Below are positions 16,427 through 26,408 of a stretch of 42,561 nt of DNA, in pieces (position 1 is the stretch's first letter; each line of letters opens with the position of its first letter). Source of the stretch: Siculibacillus lacustris. Its GTDB lineage: Bacteria; Pseudomonadota; Alphaproteobacteria; Rhizobiales; Ancalomicrobiaceae. The DNA is taken from positions 1-42,561 of the forward strand of contig NZ_SJFN01000005.1 of the NCBI RefSeq assembly GCF_004328075.1, read 5' to 3'. The position numbers were made by a program, and so were the translations under genes. Under the pieces are notes generated by a model. It was not told the origin of the DNA, made no database searches, and worked only from the letters and a program-made list of their open reading frames with translations.

Positions 16427-17227
16427 TCAGTCGTTGTTGCGCTGGCCGAACAACTGCAGCAACATCATGAAGAGGTTGATGAAGTCGAGGTAGAGGGTGA
16501 GCGCGCCCATCACCGCCGAGCGACCGATCGTCGCCTCGTCGGCGCCCGACAGACCGTAGATGTACTGGTCCTTGAGCTTCTGGGTGTCGTAGGCGGTGAG
16601 GCCGGCGAACACCAGCACGCCGATCACCGAGATGGCGAACTGCAGCGCGCCCGAGGCCAGGAACATGTTGACCAGGCTGGCGATGACGATGCCGATCAGG
16701 CCCATCATCAGGAACGAGCCCATCCCCGACAGCGAGCGCTGGGTGGTGTAGCCGTAGAGCGACAGGCCACCGAAGGCCGCCGCCGAGATGAAGAACACCT
16801 GGGCGATCGAGCCGTGGGTATAGACCAGGAAGATCGTCGCCAGCGACACGCCGACCAGACCGGCATAGAGGAAGAACACGCCGCGCGCCGTCGAGGGCTG
16901 CATGCGGTCGACCCGGAAGCCGAGCAGGAATACGAGGCCGAGCGGCGCCAGCATCACCACCCACTTCAGCGGGCTGACGAACAGCGTGTAGCCGACCGAA
17001 GTCAGAGCGAGCGAGCGCGACACGTTGGCGACCGCATCGGCGGCACCGGGCGTGGTGACCGACATCGCGTAGACCAGCATCGCGGCGAGGCCGGTGATCG
17101 CCACGCCGATGGCCATGTAGTTGTAGATCGAGAGCATGTAGGTGCGCAGGCCGCGGTCGATCGCCTGCGCGTCGCCGCGCGCCAGGGTCGAACCGAACCG
17201 GGCGTAATCGTTGCCGAAGTTCGACAT
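16427..17227 (-). CDS. Bax inhibitor-1/YccA family membrane protein
   Basis: This 266-aa integral membrane protein has about seven hydrophobic helices and the UPF0005/BI-1 hallmark ITGLAAMLVYAMS region, QSTARG-like loop (MQPSTARGVFFLYAGLVG), VLVFAGLTAYDTQKLK and the C-terminal ALTLYLDFINLFMMLLQLFG. Relatives act as pH-sensitive Ca2+ leak channels or interact with membrane proteases such as FtsH. An N-terminal soluble stretch of about 35 residues precedes the first helix. Ribosome-binding site aagga lies upstream. It is a single-gene unit closed by the terminator at 16341-16363. Confidence 0.92.
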   Translation of the reverse strand: MSNFGNDYARFGSTLARGDAQAIDRGLRTYMLSIYNYMAIGVAITGLAAMLVYAMSVTTPGAADAVANVSRSLALTSVGYTLFVSPLKWVVMLAPLGLVFLLGFRVDRMQPSTARGVFFLYAGLVGVSLATIFLVYTHGSIAQVFFISAAAFGGLSLYGYTTQRSLSGMGSFLMMGLIGIVIASLVNMFLASGALQFAISVIGVLVFAGLTAYDTQKLKDQYIYGLSGADEATIGRSAVMGALTLYLDFINLFMMLLQLFGQRNND

Positions 17228-17329
17228 CGGTGTGAGTCCTTTTCGTTTGGTGCTCTCGCGCGTGTCACCGTGCCATGAGAGCCGTCGGATCGAATATGGG
17301 TCGAGGGCCGGCGCCCCGCAAGCCGCTTC

Positions 17330-17353
17330 CCGCCCGGACGGCCCTCCGGGCGG
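17330..17353 (-). terminator. Hairpin downstream of the ABC permease gene
   Basis: A perfect 9-base stem (ccgcccgga 17330-17338, tccgggcgg 17345-17353) with a 6-base loop lies 28 bases past the permease stop. There is no T-run on the minus strand, so intrinsic termination is uncertain. Confidence 0.45.
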
Positions 17354-17380
17354 ATTAAATCTGCGTAATGGTTTCCCGCC

Positions 17381-19969
17381 TCACGCGGCGCGCAGCACCT
17401 CGGCCGGCCGGGCGCGCAGCGCCGTCCGCGTCGACAGCAGCCCGAGGCCGATGGTCAGCACCGCCATCGCCGCCAGCGTCGCCGCGACCAGACCGGGTGC
17501 CGCCACGAAGGGCAGTTTCATCACCCCGGCGACCACCCAGCGCGCCGCCAGCGTCCCGACCACGCCGGCGAACACCCCGCCGACCACCGCCACGAGAGCG
17601 AATTCGATCGCCAGCGCGCTCATCAGGCGCCTTCGCGTCGCGCCGATCGCCGTCAGGATCGCCGCATCGCGGATCCGCGCCTCGCTGCGCGCCGCCAGCG
17701 CGCCCCCGAGCACCAGCACCGCGGCGACCAGCGCGAAGCCGGCGACCACCGAGATGCCCTGGGCCGAGCGCCGCACCAGGGCATCGACCTGAGCCAGCGC
17801 GTCCTTGACGCGGATCGCGGTGATCGTCGGGAAGCGCTCGACCACGGCGCGGAACAGCGTCCGCTCCTGCTCGGCGCTGCCGCCGCCCGGCCAGGCGACG
17901 GTGACCAGCCGGGTCACCGGCGCGCCGCGGAAGGTGTCCGGCGAGAACACCATGAAGAAGTTGATCGACAGCCGATCCCATTCGATGTGGCGCAGGTTGG
18001 CGACCCGTGCCTCGATGTCGCGCCCGAGCACGTTGACGGTGATCGCATCGCCGAGCCCGAGCCCGAGGCCGCGCGCCGTCTCGTCGTCGAAGGACACCTG
18101 CGGCGGCCCGGCATGGGTCTCCGACCACCAGTTGCCGGCGGTGATCGTCGTGCCCTCCGGCGGGCGGGCCGCGAAGGTGATGCCGCGATCCCCGGCCAAT
18201 ACGAAGCGCGAGCTCTCGGCGACCTTGGCCTCTTCGGCCGGCACGCCCTTCAGCCGCACTATGCGGCCGCGCAGCATCGGCACGTCCTCGATCCGCGCGC
18301 CGGTCGCCGCCCCGTCGAGGAAGCCGCGGAAGGCGTCGGCATCGCGGGCCGGCACGTCGAGGAAGAAGAAGCTCGGCGCCTGACCCGGCAGGGTGCGGGC
18401 GATCGCCGTGGTCAAGCCGCTCTCGATCTGCACCAGCGCCGCGACCAGGGTCGCCCCGAGCCCCAGCGACAGCACGATCGAGGCGGTCGGCGCCCCCGGC
18501 CGGCCGATCGCCGCCATCGCCGAGCGGAGCTCGAAGATCGGCGGACGCGGCAGCCGCCGCGCCAGCAGGACCAACCCCTCGCCGGCCAGCCGTAGCCCGA
18601 CCAGCGCCACCGCGGTCACCACCAGATAGGGCACGGTGATCCGCCGGTCCGGCGACGACAGCAGCACCAGCGCCACCAGCGCCGCCCCGGGCACCAGCGC
18701 GAGCGACCAGCGCCAGATCCGGGCGCGCGCATCGCTCGCCGGTTCGCCGTCGCGCAACAGCACCGCCGGCCGCGTCGCCACCGCCGCGGCGAGCGGCGCC
18801 GCCACGAACATCGCCGCGGTCAGCAGACCCTCGAGCCCGGCCGCCGCCAGTTCCGCCGGCGCCAGCACCGGCTGCAGGGCGAGGCCGAGGGCGTCCCCGA
18901 AGGGGCCGGCCAGCACGAAGGGCACCAGCGCCCCGATCCCCAGGCCGAGGCCGATGCCGACCAGGGCGATCGCTCCGATCTCGAGACCATGGACCATCGC
19001 CACGAAGCCGCCGGTGGCGCCGAGCGCCTTCCAGATGGCGATGGTCGAGCGCCGCCGTTCCAGATGCGCGGCGACCGCATTGGCCACGCCGACGCCGCCG
19101 ATCACCAGGGTGGTCAGCCCGACCAGGGTCAGGAACTGCACGAAGCGTTCGATCGTCGCCTTGGTGCCCGGCGCTGCGTCGCGCCGCGAGCGGATCTCCC
19201 AGCCGGCCTGGGGAAAGCCGCTGCGCGCCCCGGCCGAGACCCGGGCGATCGCTCCATCGACGTCGCGCCGGTCGGAAAACAGCAGCCGCGACTGCCAGCG
19301 CACCAGACTGCCCGGCGCCAGCAGGCCGGTGGCGTCGAGGGCGTCGCGGGTCATCATCAGCCGCGGCCCGAAACCGAGGCCGGCCGACAGCCGGTCGGGC
19401 TCTTCGGCGATCACCCCGGCGATCTTCAGCCGCGCCGTGCCGACCGTCACGACGTCGCCGACCGCCACCTTCAGGCGATCGAGCGCCGCCTCCTCGACCA
19501 GCACCCGATGGAGCGGCCCGTCGGCACCGGCCTCGACACCGAGGCGCGTCCGTCCGTCGTCGCCGCCGACCACCGTCAGCCGCCCGACCAGCGGATAGGC
19601 CGCATCGACCGCCTTGACCTCGACCAGCGCGGTGGTCGCGCCGTCGCCGCTCCTCGCCATCGCCCTAAGTGTCGCCACTTCCGAGACCCGTCCCTGGGCC
19701 TCGAGATAGGCGCGCTCCTCCGGGGTCGCCGCGGTGTGGTTGATCGCCAGCGCCAGATCGCCGCCGAGGATCACGTCGCCCTGGCGGCTCAGCGTCTCGT
19801 CGAAGGAACGGCCCAGCGCCGAGACGCCGGCGATCGCCGCCACCCCGAGCGCCAGACAGGCGACGAAGATGCCGAAGCCGCGCAGGCCCCGGCGCAGATT
19901 GCCGCGAAGCTCGCGCGCCGCGAAGCGCAGCGCAGTGGCCGCCCGCGCCCGTCCCATCGAGGCGCTCAT
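17381..19969 (-). CDS. ABC transporter permease, FtsX/YbbP type
   Basis: This 862-aa inner-membrane protein has two FtsX-like permease domains and large periplasmic regions, as in E. coli YbbP. A first helix follows the basic N-terminus (GFGIFVACLALGVAAIAGVSAL, about residues 29-50). The first FtsX unit includes LTLVGLTTLVIGGVGVANAVAAHLERRRSTIAIWKALGA, and the last unit includes VLGGALAARSEARIRDAAILTAIGATRRRLMSALAIEFALVA. The start ATG overlaps the ATPase stop by 4 bases (ATGA), indicating coupled translation. Together with the ATPase and the divergent TesA-like gene it resembles the ybbA-ybbP-tesA locus, linked to envelope lipid or hydrophobic-compound handling. Substrate is not known from sequence. 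Confidence 0.9.
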   Translation of the reverse strand: MSASMGRARAATALRFAARELRGNLRRGLRGFGIFVACLALGVAAIAGVSALGRSFDETLSRQGDVILGGDLALAINHTAATPEERAYLEAQGRVSEVATLRAMARSGDGATTALVEVKAVDAAYPLVGRLTVVGGDDGRTRLGVEAGADGPLHRVLVEEAALDRLKVAVGDVVTVGTARLKIAGVIAEEPDRLSAGLGFGPRLMMTRDALDATGLLAPGSLVRWQSRLLFSDRRDVDGAIARVSAGARSGFPQAGWEIRSRRDAAPGTKATIERFVQFLTLVGLTTLVIGGVGVANAVAAHLERRRSTIAIWKALGATGGFVAMVHGLEIGAIALVGIGLGLGIGALVPFVLAGPFGDALGLALQPVLAPAELAAAGLEGLLTAAMFVAAPLAAAVATRPAVLLRDGEPASDARARIWRWSLALVPGAALVALVLLSSPDRRITVPYLVVTAVALVGLRLAGEGLVLLARRLPRPPIFELRSAMAAIGRPGAPTASIVLSLGLGATLVAALVQIESGLTTAIARTLPGQAPSFFFLDVPARDADAFRGFLDGAATGARIEDVPMLRGRIVRLKGVPAEEAKVAESSRFVLAGDRGITFAARPPEGTTITAGNWWSETHAGPPQVSFDDETARGLGLGLGDAITVNVLGRDIEARVANLRHIEWDRLSINFFMVFSPDTFRGAPVTRLVTVAWPGGGSAEQERTLFRAVVERFPTITAIRVKDALAQVDALVRRSAQGISVVAGFALVAAVLVLGGALAARSEARIRDAAILTAIGATRRRLMSALAIEFALVAVVGGVFAGVVGTLAARWVVAGVMKLPFVAAPGLVAATLAAMAVLTIGLGLLSTRTALRARPAEVLRAA

Positions 19970-20649
19970 GCGCCGCCCTCGCCGACCACGCGGCCGGCCT
20001 TGACGTGGATCACCCGGTCGCAGCGCGCCGCCAGATCGGGATCGTGGGTAACCAGCATCAGCGTCGCGCCGACCGCCGCCACCCGCGCGAACAACAGATC
20101 GGCGATGTCGGCGCCGGTCAGTTCGTCGAGGTTGCCGGTCGGCTCGTCGGCGACGACGATCGCCGGCCTTGCCACCAGCGCCCGGGCGATCGCCACCCGC
20201 TGTTGCTCGCCGCCCGACAGCTGCACCGGATAGTGATCGAGCCGCGCCGCGAGCCCGACCGCCGCCAGTTCCGCCGCGGCCCGCGGGAAGGCGTCGCGCA
20301 CCCCCGCCAGCTCCAGGGGCGTGGCGACGTTCTCGATCGCCGTCATGTCGGAGACGAGATGGAAACTCTGGAACACGATGCCGAGGGTGCGACCGCGGAA
20401 CAGGGCGAGCGCGTCCTCGCCGAGCCCGCCGAGATCGACGCCGGCCACTTCGATGCGGCCGCGGTCGGCGCGCTCGAGCCCGGTGGTGACCATCAGCGCC
20501 GTCGACTTGCCCGAGCCCGAGGCTCCGACGATGCCGACCCGCTCGCCCTCGGCGATGGTCAGGGACAGGCCGCGCAGCACGTCGACGGCGGCCTGCCCTC
20601 GCCCGAGTCGCAGATGGACGTCGTCGAGGCGGATGGCGATCGCGGACAA
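19966..20649 (-). CDS. ABC transporter ATP-binding protein, YbbA/LolD type
   Basis: This 227-aa ATPase powers the permease encoded next to it. Walker A is GASGSGKS (residues 42-49), the signature is LSGGEQQRVAIARAL, Walker B is AIVVADEPTGNLD and the H-loop is VTHDPDLA. The DEPTGNLD form is typical of the MacB/LolD/YbbA branch. There is no ATG near the domain start; I use TTG at 20649, which gives the usual length and has agga upstream. Longer frames to 21042 overlap the divergent tesA-like gene and are not plausible. Confidence 0.9.
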   Translation of the reverse strand: MSAIAIRLDDVHLRLGRGQAAVDVLRGLSLTIAEGERVGIVGASGSGKSTALMVTTGLERADRGRIEVAGVDLGGLGEDALALFRGRTLGIVFQSFHLVSDMTAIENVATPLELAGVRDAFPRAAAELAAVGLAARLDHYPVQLSGGEQQRVAIARALVARPAIVVADEPTGNLDELTGADIADLLFARVAAVGATLMLVTHDPDLAARCDRVIHVKAGRVVGEGGA

Positions 20650-20852
20650 GGGGCGAGATCCTCGCGAGGGGGGCGGCCACCGGAGACGGCGGGCGGGGAG
20701 GGAGGGAAACGGCGGCGCGGGCTGCGACGCCGGGTCTTGCGCCGGCGCGCGGCAACCCTGATATGGGATGGACGACGGGCGGTTCCAGAGGCGCACCGAG
20801 ATGCCGCCCGCGCCCCCTCCCCCGCCGCCCCGCCGGATCCCGGAGCCCGACC

Positions 20853-21518
20853 ATGTCCGACCTTCGCTCGCCGACCCGTCGTGTCGTCCTCGCCGCCGCG
20901 TCCCTGGCCGGGGCCGCGGCCTTCGCCGGCCCGGTCGGCGCCGAAGATCGGCCGCTGCGCCTCGTCGCCTTCGGCGACAGCCTGACCGCCGGCTATGCCC
21001 TGCCGCCCGGCCGCGGTTTCGCGCCGCGCCTGGAGGCGGCACTGCGCAAGGACGGTCTTCACGTCGATGTGATCGACGCCGGGGTCTCCGGCGACACCAC
21101 CGACATGGGTCTCGCCCGGCTCGAATGGTCGGTGCCGGCCGATGCCGACGCGGTGATCGTCGAACTCGGCGCCAACGACTGCCTGCGCGGCCTGCCGCCG
21201 GCCGAGGCGCGGCGCAATCTCGACGCCATCGTCGCGCGGCTGCGCGGCCGCGGCCAACAGGTGCTGGTCGCCGGCATGCTGGCGCCGCGCAATCTCGGTG
21301 CGGCCTATGTCGCGGCCTTCGATCCGATCTTCGCCGAGGTCGCCGCCGCCCACGGCGCGTCTCATTATCCTTTCTTTCTCGAAGGTGTGGCGATGAACCC
21401 CGACTACACCCTCCCCGACGGCCTCCACCCCAGCGCCCGCGGCGTCGAGGTCATCGTCGAACGCATCCTGCCGGCGGTGCGCGACCTGCTCGCCCGGGCC
21501 CGCGCCGCCCGCCCCTGA
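20853..21518 (+). CDS. tesA: GDSL-type arylesterase/acyl-CoA thioesterase, TesA-like
   Basis: This 221-aa SGNH hydrolase is predicted to be exported and to cleave short acyl esters or thioesters. The block I motif is FGDSLTAGY with nucleophile Ser43, block III is GANDCLRG and the Asp-His block is DGLHPSARG near residue 195. The N-terminus has TRRVVLAAASLAGAAAFA with Arg9-Arg10 ahead of a hydrophobic stretch and an Ala-rich cleavage region, so export may be through Tat rather than Sec. It is divergent from the YbbA-YbbP-type transporter, the same partnership as in E. coli though arranged head to head. Confidence 0.9.
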   Translation: MSDLRSPTRRVVLAAASLAGAAAFAGPVGAEDRPLRLVAFGDSLTAGYALPPGRGFAPRLEAALRKDGLHVDVIDAGVSGDTTDMGLARLEWSVPADADAVIVELGANDCLRGLPPAEARRNLDAIVARLRGRGQQVLVAGMLAPRNLGAAYVAAFDPIFAEVAAAHGASHYPFFLEGVAMNPDYTLPDGLHPSARGVEVIVERILPAVRDLLARARAARP

Positions 21519-21552
21519 TCCGAACTCCCGTTCTCCCGCTCCACGAGGCCCC

Positions 21553-22605
21553 ATGCGACGCAATCGTCTCGGCACGACCGATCTCACCGTCTCCGCCCTG
21601 TGCCTCGGCACCATGACCTTCGGCGAGCAGAACAGCGAGGCGGACGGCCACGCCCAACTCGACTACGCCCTCGACCACGGCATCGACTTCGTCGATACCG
21701 CCGAGATGTACCCGATCCCACCGCGCCCGGAGACCCAAGGCCGCACCGAGGAGATCATCGGCAGCTGGTTTGCGGCGCGCGGCAACCGCTCGCGGGTGGT
21801 GCTGGCGACCAAGGTCAACGGCCGCTCGGCCTCGACCTGGCTGCGCGACGATCGCAGCCCGACGCGGCTGATCCGGGCTCAGGTCGACGAAGCGGTGGCC
21901 AAGAGCCTGAAGCGCCTGCGCACCGACTGGATCGACCTCTATCAGGTCCATTGGCCCGAGCGCGCGGTGTCGCACTTCGGCTCCAACCCGGTGATCTGGT
22001 CGAATCCCACGCCCGATCCCGACGAAGTGCCGATCGAGGAGACGCTGGACGCGCTCGCCGCCCACGTGAAGGCCGGCCGCATCCGCCACATCGGTCTCTC
22101 CAACGAGACCAGCTGGGGCACCATGCGCTGGCTGCGCGCCGCCGAAATCGCCGAAGCCCCGCGCGTCGTGTCGATCCAGAACGCCTATTCGCTGATCAAC
22201 CGCACCTTCGAGATCAATCTCGCCGAACTGTCGTCGCGGGAATCGGTCGGGCTGCTGGCCTATTCGCCGCTCGCTCAGGGCACCCTGACCGGCAAATACC
22301 GCGGCGGCGCCCGGCCGCCGGGCTCGCGCAAGGCGCTGTTCGATCGGCTGCAGCGCTACGAGAAGGTCAATACCGCCGAAGCGGTCGAAGCCTATGTCGC
22401 GCTGGCCGCCGAGCTCGGCATCGATCCGGCGACGCTGGCCATCGCCTTCGTCGCCTCACGGCCCTTCGTCACCGCGACCATCCTCGGGGCGACGACGCTC
22501 GACCAGTTGAAGGTCGACGTCGCGGCGATCGACTTCACGATCACGCCGGAGATCGCCGCCCGCCTCGACGCGATCCACCTGCGCTATCCCAATCCCGCCC
22601 CGTGA
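21553..22605 (+). CDS. tas: Aldo/keto reductase, Tas-like
   Basis: This 350-aa NADPH-dependent aldo/keto reductase is close to E. coli Tas: LCLGTMTFGEQNSEADGHAQLDY, DTAEMYPIPPRPETQGRTE, YQVHWPERAV and the terminal YPNPAP are all as in that protein. The catalytic tetrad is represented by Asp and Tyr in DTAEMY, Lys in VLATKVNG and His in QVHWP. The physiological substrate is not known. It starts 34 bases after the tesA-like gene with gagg ahead of the ATG, so the two may be co-transcribed. Confidence 0.9.
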   Translation: MRRNRLGTTDLTVSALCLGTMTFGEQNSEADGHAQLDYALDHGIDFVDTAEMYPIPPRPETQGRTEEIIGSWFAARGNRSRVVLATKVNGRSASTWLRDDRSPTRLIRAQVDEAVAKSLKRLRTDWIDLYQVHWPERAVSHFGSNPVIWSNPTPDPDEVPIEETLDALAAHVKAGRIRHIGLSNETSWGTMRWLRAAEIAEAPRVVSIQNAYSLINRTFEINLAELSSRESVGLLAYSPLAQGTLTGKYRGGARPPGSRKALFDRLQRYEKVNTAEAVEAYVALAAELGIDPATLAIAFVASRPFVTATILGATTLDQLKVDVAAIDFTITPEIAARLDAIHLRYPNPAP

Positions 22606-22630
22606 CGATCGGAAATCGCTCGGACGCCGC

Positions 22631-22909
22631 TCAGGCGGCGCCGAGCGTGCCGCCGGGCACCGACAGCCGCGGCGCGGCCACATCCACCCGCGACTCGCGC
22701 GACAGGTTGGTGAGGAAATAGGCGACCTGCACCGCCGCCGAGAACAGCAGGTGAGCCACCAGAATCGTCAGATCGAACCGATTCGTGACGAGAAACGTCG
22801 CCAACGGCAGAACCGTCGTCGACATCAGGCACAGCCCGAGGCCACCGACCGCGAGATGACGCGCGCACAACCACCCGGCGACCGCGCCGAGACCGATCCA
22901 GAGCAACAT
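22631..22909 (-). CDS. Small hypothetical membrane protein, 92 aa
   Basis: I do not recognise this protein. It has three hydrophobic segments (about residues 2-17, 22-41 and 48-66) and a polar C-terminal tail of about 25 residues. The first segment contains IGLGAVAGWLCARH, which is reminiscent of the small GlsB/YeaQ/YmgE-type membrane proteins, but the match is too short to assign. gaggggg lies 7 bases upstream of the ATG. It converges on the tas-like gene; a hairpin (cgccgc/gcggcg at 22625-22640) overlaps its stop codon. Confidence 0.65.
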   Translation of the reverse strand: MLLWIGLGAVAGWLCARHLAVGGLGLCLMSTTVLPLATFLVTNRFDLTILVAHLLFSAAVQVAYFLTNLSRESRVDVAAPRLSVPGGTLGAA

Positions 22910-23134
22910 GGGCTATCCCCCTCGAAGACTCGGGCGTTTTCCGCTCCCGCCCTTGATCTTCATGCGAGACGCTAGCAAAAGCGCCGAGTCGACACAATCC
23001 TGTCCCATTTGCTTACGTCCCTTTGCGAAGGTAATTTTCGCCAATCGTCTCTTGACGCTGAGGAATTTCGGTGCGGCGGCGAATGCGTGAAAGTTTACGT
23101 TGCGTCATTGTGGCAAGACTGCGTCGGCGGGGGA

Positions 23135-23908
23135 TCAGGCGCCGGCGGCACTCTCGGCGATCAGCCGGGTGACGTCGCGGGCGATCTCCAGATGCGGCAT
23201 GTGGCCGACCCCGGCGAAGCGATGGACCGCGACCACCCCGGGCACGCCGAGCGTATGGGCGACCGGCTGGACCTGGTCGAGCTCGCCCCAGATCAGCCGG
23301 ACCGGATGGCGGCAGGCGGCCAGCCGCCCGCGATCGAGGGGTTTCTGGGCGTCGCCGTCGAGGATGAGGTCGGCGATCCGGGCGAGCGACGCCGGCACCC
23401 GCGGATCGCCGCGCGCCGCGACCATGTGCCGAATCGCCGCCGCCGAGGGGCGCGGACCGTCGCCGAAGAAGCGGTCGAGCACCGCCGTCAGTTCGCTTTC
23501 GCCGGTCGCCGCGGCGAAGCGCCGGATCAGATCGGCGTCGATCTCGCGCCCGAAGCCGCCCGGCGCCAGCAGCGTCAGGCTCGCCACCCGCTCGTCGGCC
23601 ACCGCCCGCAGCGCCAGAAGGGTCGCTGCCGCCCCGCCCATCGAATGGCCGACCAGATGGAAGCGCGCGATGCCCATCGCCGCGAGCGAGCCGGCGACCG
23701 CCTCCGCCGCCACCCCGGCATGCCCGACGACCGGCCAGTCGAGCGCCCGCCCGTGACCGGGCAGATCGAAGGCGATGGTGCGAAAGCGGGTCTCGAGGGC
23801 GATCTGCTGGCCGAGCCAACCCTCGCGGTCGCCGGCGAAGCCGTGCAGGAACACGATCGGCGGACGCCCGAGGGGACCGCGGGCGGCGTGGGGCAGGATC
23901 TCGGGCAT
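23135..23908 (-). CDS. Alpha/beta-fold hydrolase
   Basis: This 257-aa soluble hydrolase has an oxyanion-hole motif FLHGFAGDREGW (around residue 20), nucleophile elbow GHSMGG with Ser89, a catalytic Asp in the region RLIWGELDQV and His236 in GVGHMPHLE. The layout resembles the C-terminal catalytic domain of the acetoin dehydrogenase E2-associated hydrolases and other MhpC-like enzymes. The substrate is unknown. It is 83 bases downstream of phaB, across a strong hairpin, so it is probably a separate unit. Confidence 0.85.
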   Translation of the reverse strand: MPEILPHAARGPLGRPPIVFLHGFAGDREGWLGQQIALETRFRTIAFDLPGHGRALDWPVVGHAGVAAEAVAGSLAAMGIARFHLVGHSMGGAAATLLALRAVADERVASLTLLAPGGFGREIDADLIRRFAAATGESELTAVLDRFFGDGPRPSAAAIRHMVAARGDPRVPASLARIADLILDGDAQKPLDRGRLAACRHPVRLIWGELDQVQPVAHTLGVPGVVAVHRFAGVGHMPHLEIARDVTRLIAESAAGA

Positions 23909-23942
23909 GGGTCTCCTCCGGTCGGGACGGGCCCCGAAACGA

Positions 23943-23967
23943 CGAAGGGGCCGCGGCGGCCCCTTCG
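23943..23967 (-). terminator. Terminator downstream of phaB
   Basis: A perfect 10-base stem (cgaaggggcc 23943-23952 with ggccccttcg 23958-23967) and a 5-base loop lie 24 bases past the phaB stop; on the minus strand it is followed by tcgtttcgggg, a short T-rich stretch. Confidence 0.65.
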
Positions 23968-23991
23968 CGCGCGTTCGTCGTGGCGAGCGTC

Positions 23992-24717
23992 TCAGGTCAG
24001 ATACTGACCGCCGTTGATGCTCAGCGTCGAGCCGGTGATGAAGCCGCCCTCGTCGGAGGCGAGGAACAGCACGGCACGGGCGATCTCCTCGGGCTGGCCG
24101 AGGCGGCCGACCGGGATGTGCGGCAGGATCTTGGCCTTGAGCACGTCCTCGGGGATCGCCTGGACCATCTCGGTGGCGATGTAGCCGGGGCTAATGGCGT
24201 TGCAGGTGATGCCCTTGGTGGCGCTCTCCTGGGCCAGCGCCTTGATGAAGCCGATGTCGCCGGCCTTGGCCGCCGAATAGTTGACCTGACCGAACTGACC
24301 CTTGTGGCCGTTGATCGACGAGATCACGATGATCCGGCCGAAGTTGCGGGCCCGCATGCCTTCGATCACCGGCCGGGTGATGTTGAACAACCCGTCGAGG
24401 TTGATCCGAATCACCTGCGACCACTGGTCCTTGGTCATCTTGTGAAACAGGCCGTCGCGGGTGATGCCGGCATTGGCCACCAGGATCTCGACCGGTCCGA
24501 TCTCCGCCTCGACCTTGGCCGCGCCTTCGACGCAGGCGTCGTAGTCGCCGACGTCCCACTGGAACACCGCGATGCCGGTCTCTTCGTTGAACTTCTTGGC
24601 CGCTTCGATGTTGCCGCCGTAGGTCGCCGCCACCCGGTAGCCGGCCGCGTGCAGCGCCTTGGACACCGCCGCGCCGATCCCGCGCGTCCCGCCCGTCACC
24701 AATGCCACTCTACTCAT
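23992..24717 (-). CDS. phaB: Acetoacetyl-CoA reductase
   Basis: PhaB is the NADPH-dependent short-chain dehydrogenase that reduces acetoacetyl-CoA to (R)-3-hydroxybutyryl-CoA, the monomer for polyhydroxybutyrate and an entry compound of the ethylmalonyl-CoA pathway. The 241-aa protein has the cofactor motif GGTRGIG (residues 9-15), NAG at 82-84, and the catalytic Ser133/134, Tyr147 and Lys151 (YSAAK). FQWDVGDYDAC and the terminal GGFITGSTLSINGGQYL are PhaB-typical. It is second in a phaA-phaB unit with a 155-base gap. Confidence 0.94.
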   Translation of the reverse strand: MSRVALVTGGTRGIGAAVSKALHAAGYRVAATYGGNIEAAKKFNEETGIAVFQWDVGDYDACVEGAAKVEAEIGPVEILVANAGITRDGLFHKMTKDQWSQVIRINLDGLFNITRPVIEGMRARNFGRIIVISSINGHKGQFGQVNYSAAKAGDIGFIKALAQESATKGITCNAISPGYIATEMVQAIPEDVLKAKILPHIPVGRLGQPEEIARAVLFLASDEGGFITGSTLSINGGQYLT

Positions 24718-24813
24718 CGTTCACCCCTCCCTGGGCCCGCTCGAACGGCCGCCCCGGCCGTCGCGGGTCTGTCCTCGTGTCTCTCGGCCCGGCGTCGCCG
24801 CCGCGCCGACCGT

Positions 24814-24857
24814 CTCCGCGCATCCCCTCGCGGAGCCCCGCCGGTCGCCCGGCGGGG
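24814..24857 (-). repeat. Two adjacent hairpins in the phaA-phaB gap
   Basis: ctccgcg/cgcggag (24814-24820 and 24829-24835) abuts ccccgccgg/ccggcgggg (24836-24844 and 24849-24857). The second lies about 16 bases past the phaA stop. There is no T-run, so partial termination or protection of the phaA transcript is more likely than a full stop. Confidence 0.5.
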
Positions 24858-24872
24858 TCGATGTGGTGTGTC

Positions 24873-26045
<1,173 letters not shown>

Positions 26046-26408
26046 GGATGTGTCCTCCGAGATCTGTGCTCCACCCTTCGACGGGGGGGTTCGGCCGGCC
26101 ACCCGCAGGACGGGAACCGAGGCTCGGGGCTCGCCGTTCGGCACGCCCGCGAGACCTTTCCGGCGGCGAGTAGAGACGCCGGGGAAGGGCGAAGTCAATG
26201 TGTCGCGGGCCGTCGCCGTCTCCACAATCCGTCGGATCCCGGCACCGTTTTGCGCCGCACGCGGGCCTCGTCGGAGCGGCTTTCGCAGCGCGTGTGAAAA
26301 TTCTGGCCTCGCCGCCGAAAACTACTTAATCTCACTGCTCCCGGGGCTCCGCCGGCCCGTCTGGCCGGGTGGTCTCCCGTATGTGCGGCGCAGGATCGGC
26401 AGAACGAG
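26046..26408. promoter_or_regulatory. Divergent phaA-phaR regulatory region
   Basis: No gene is seen in these 363 bases. An A+T-rich island at about 26296-26336 (including gaaaactacttaatc) probably holds promoter elements in one or both directions, though no clear -35/-10 pair stands out. A dyad ccggcc/ggccgg (26352-26368) lies about 40 bases upstream of phaR. No TGC-rich motif of the kind reported for PhaR operators was found by eye. Confidence 0.4.

Noticed and set aside
20650-21042. Extended ATPase frame starting at 21042
   Set aside because: It would overlap the TesA-like coding region by almost 200 bases; the TTG at 20649 gives the standard length.
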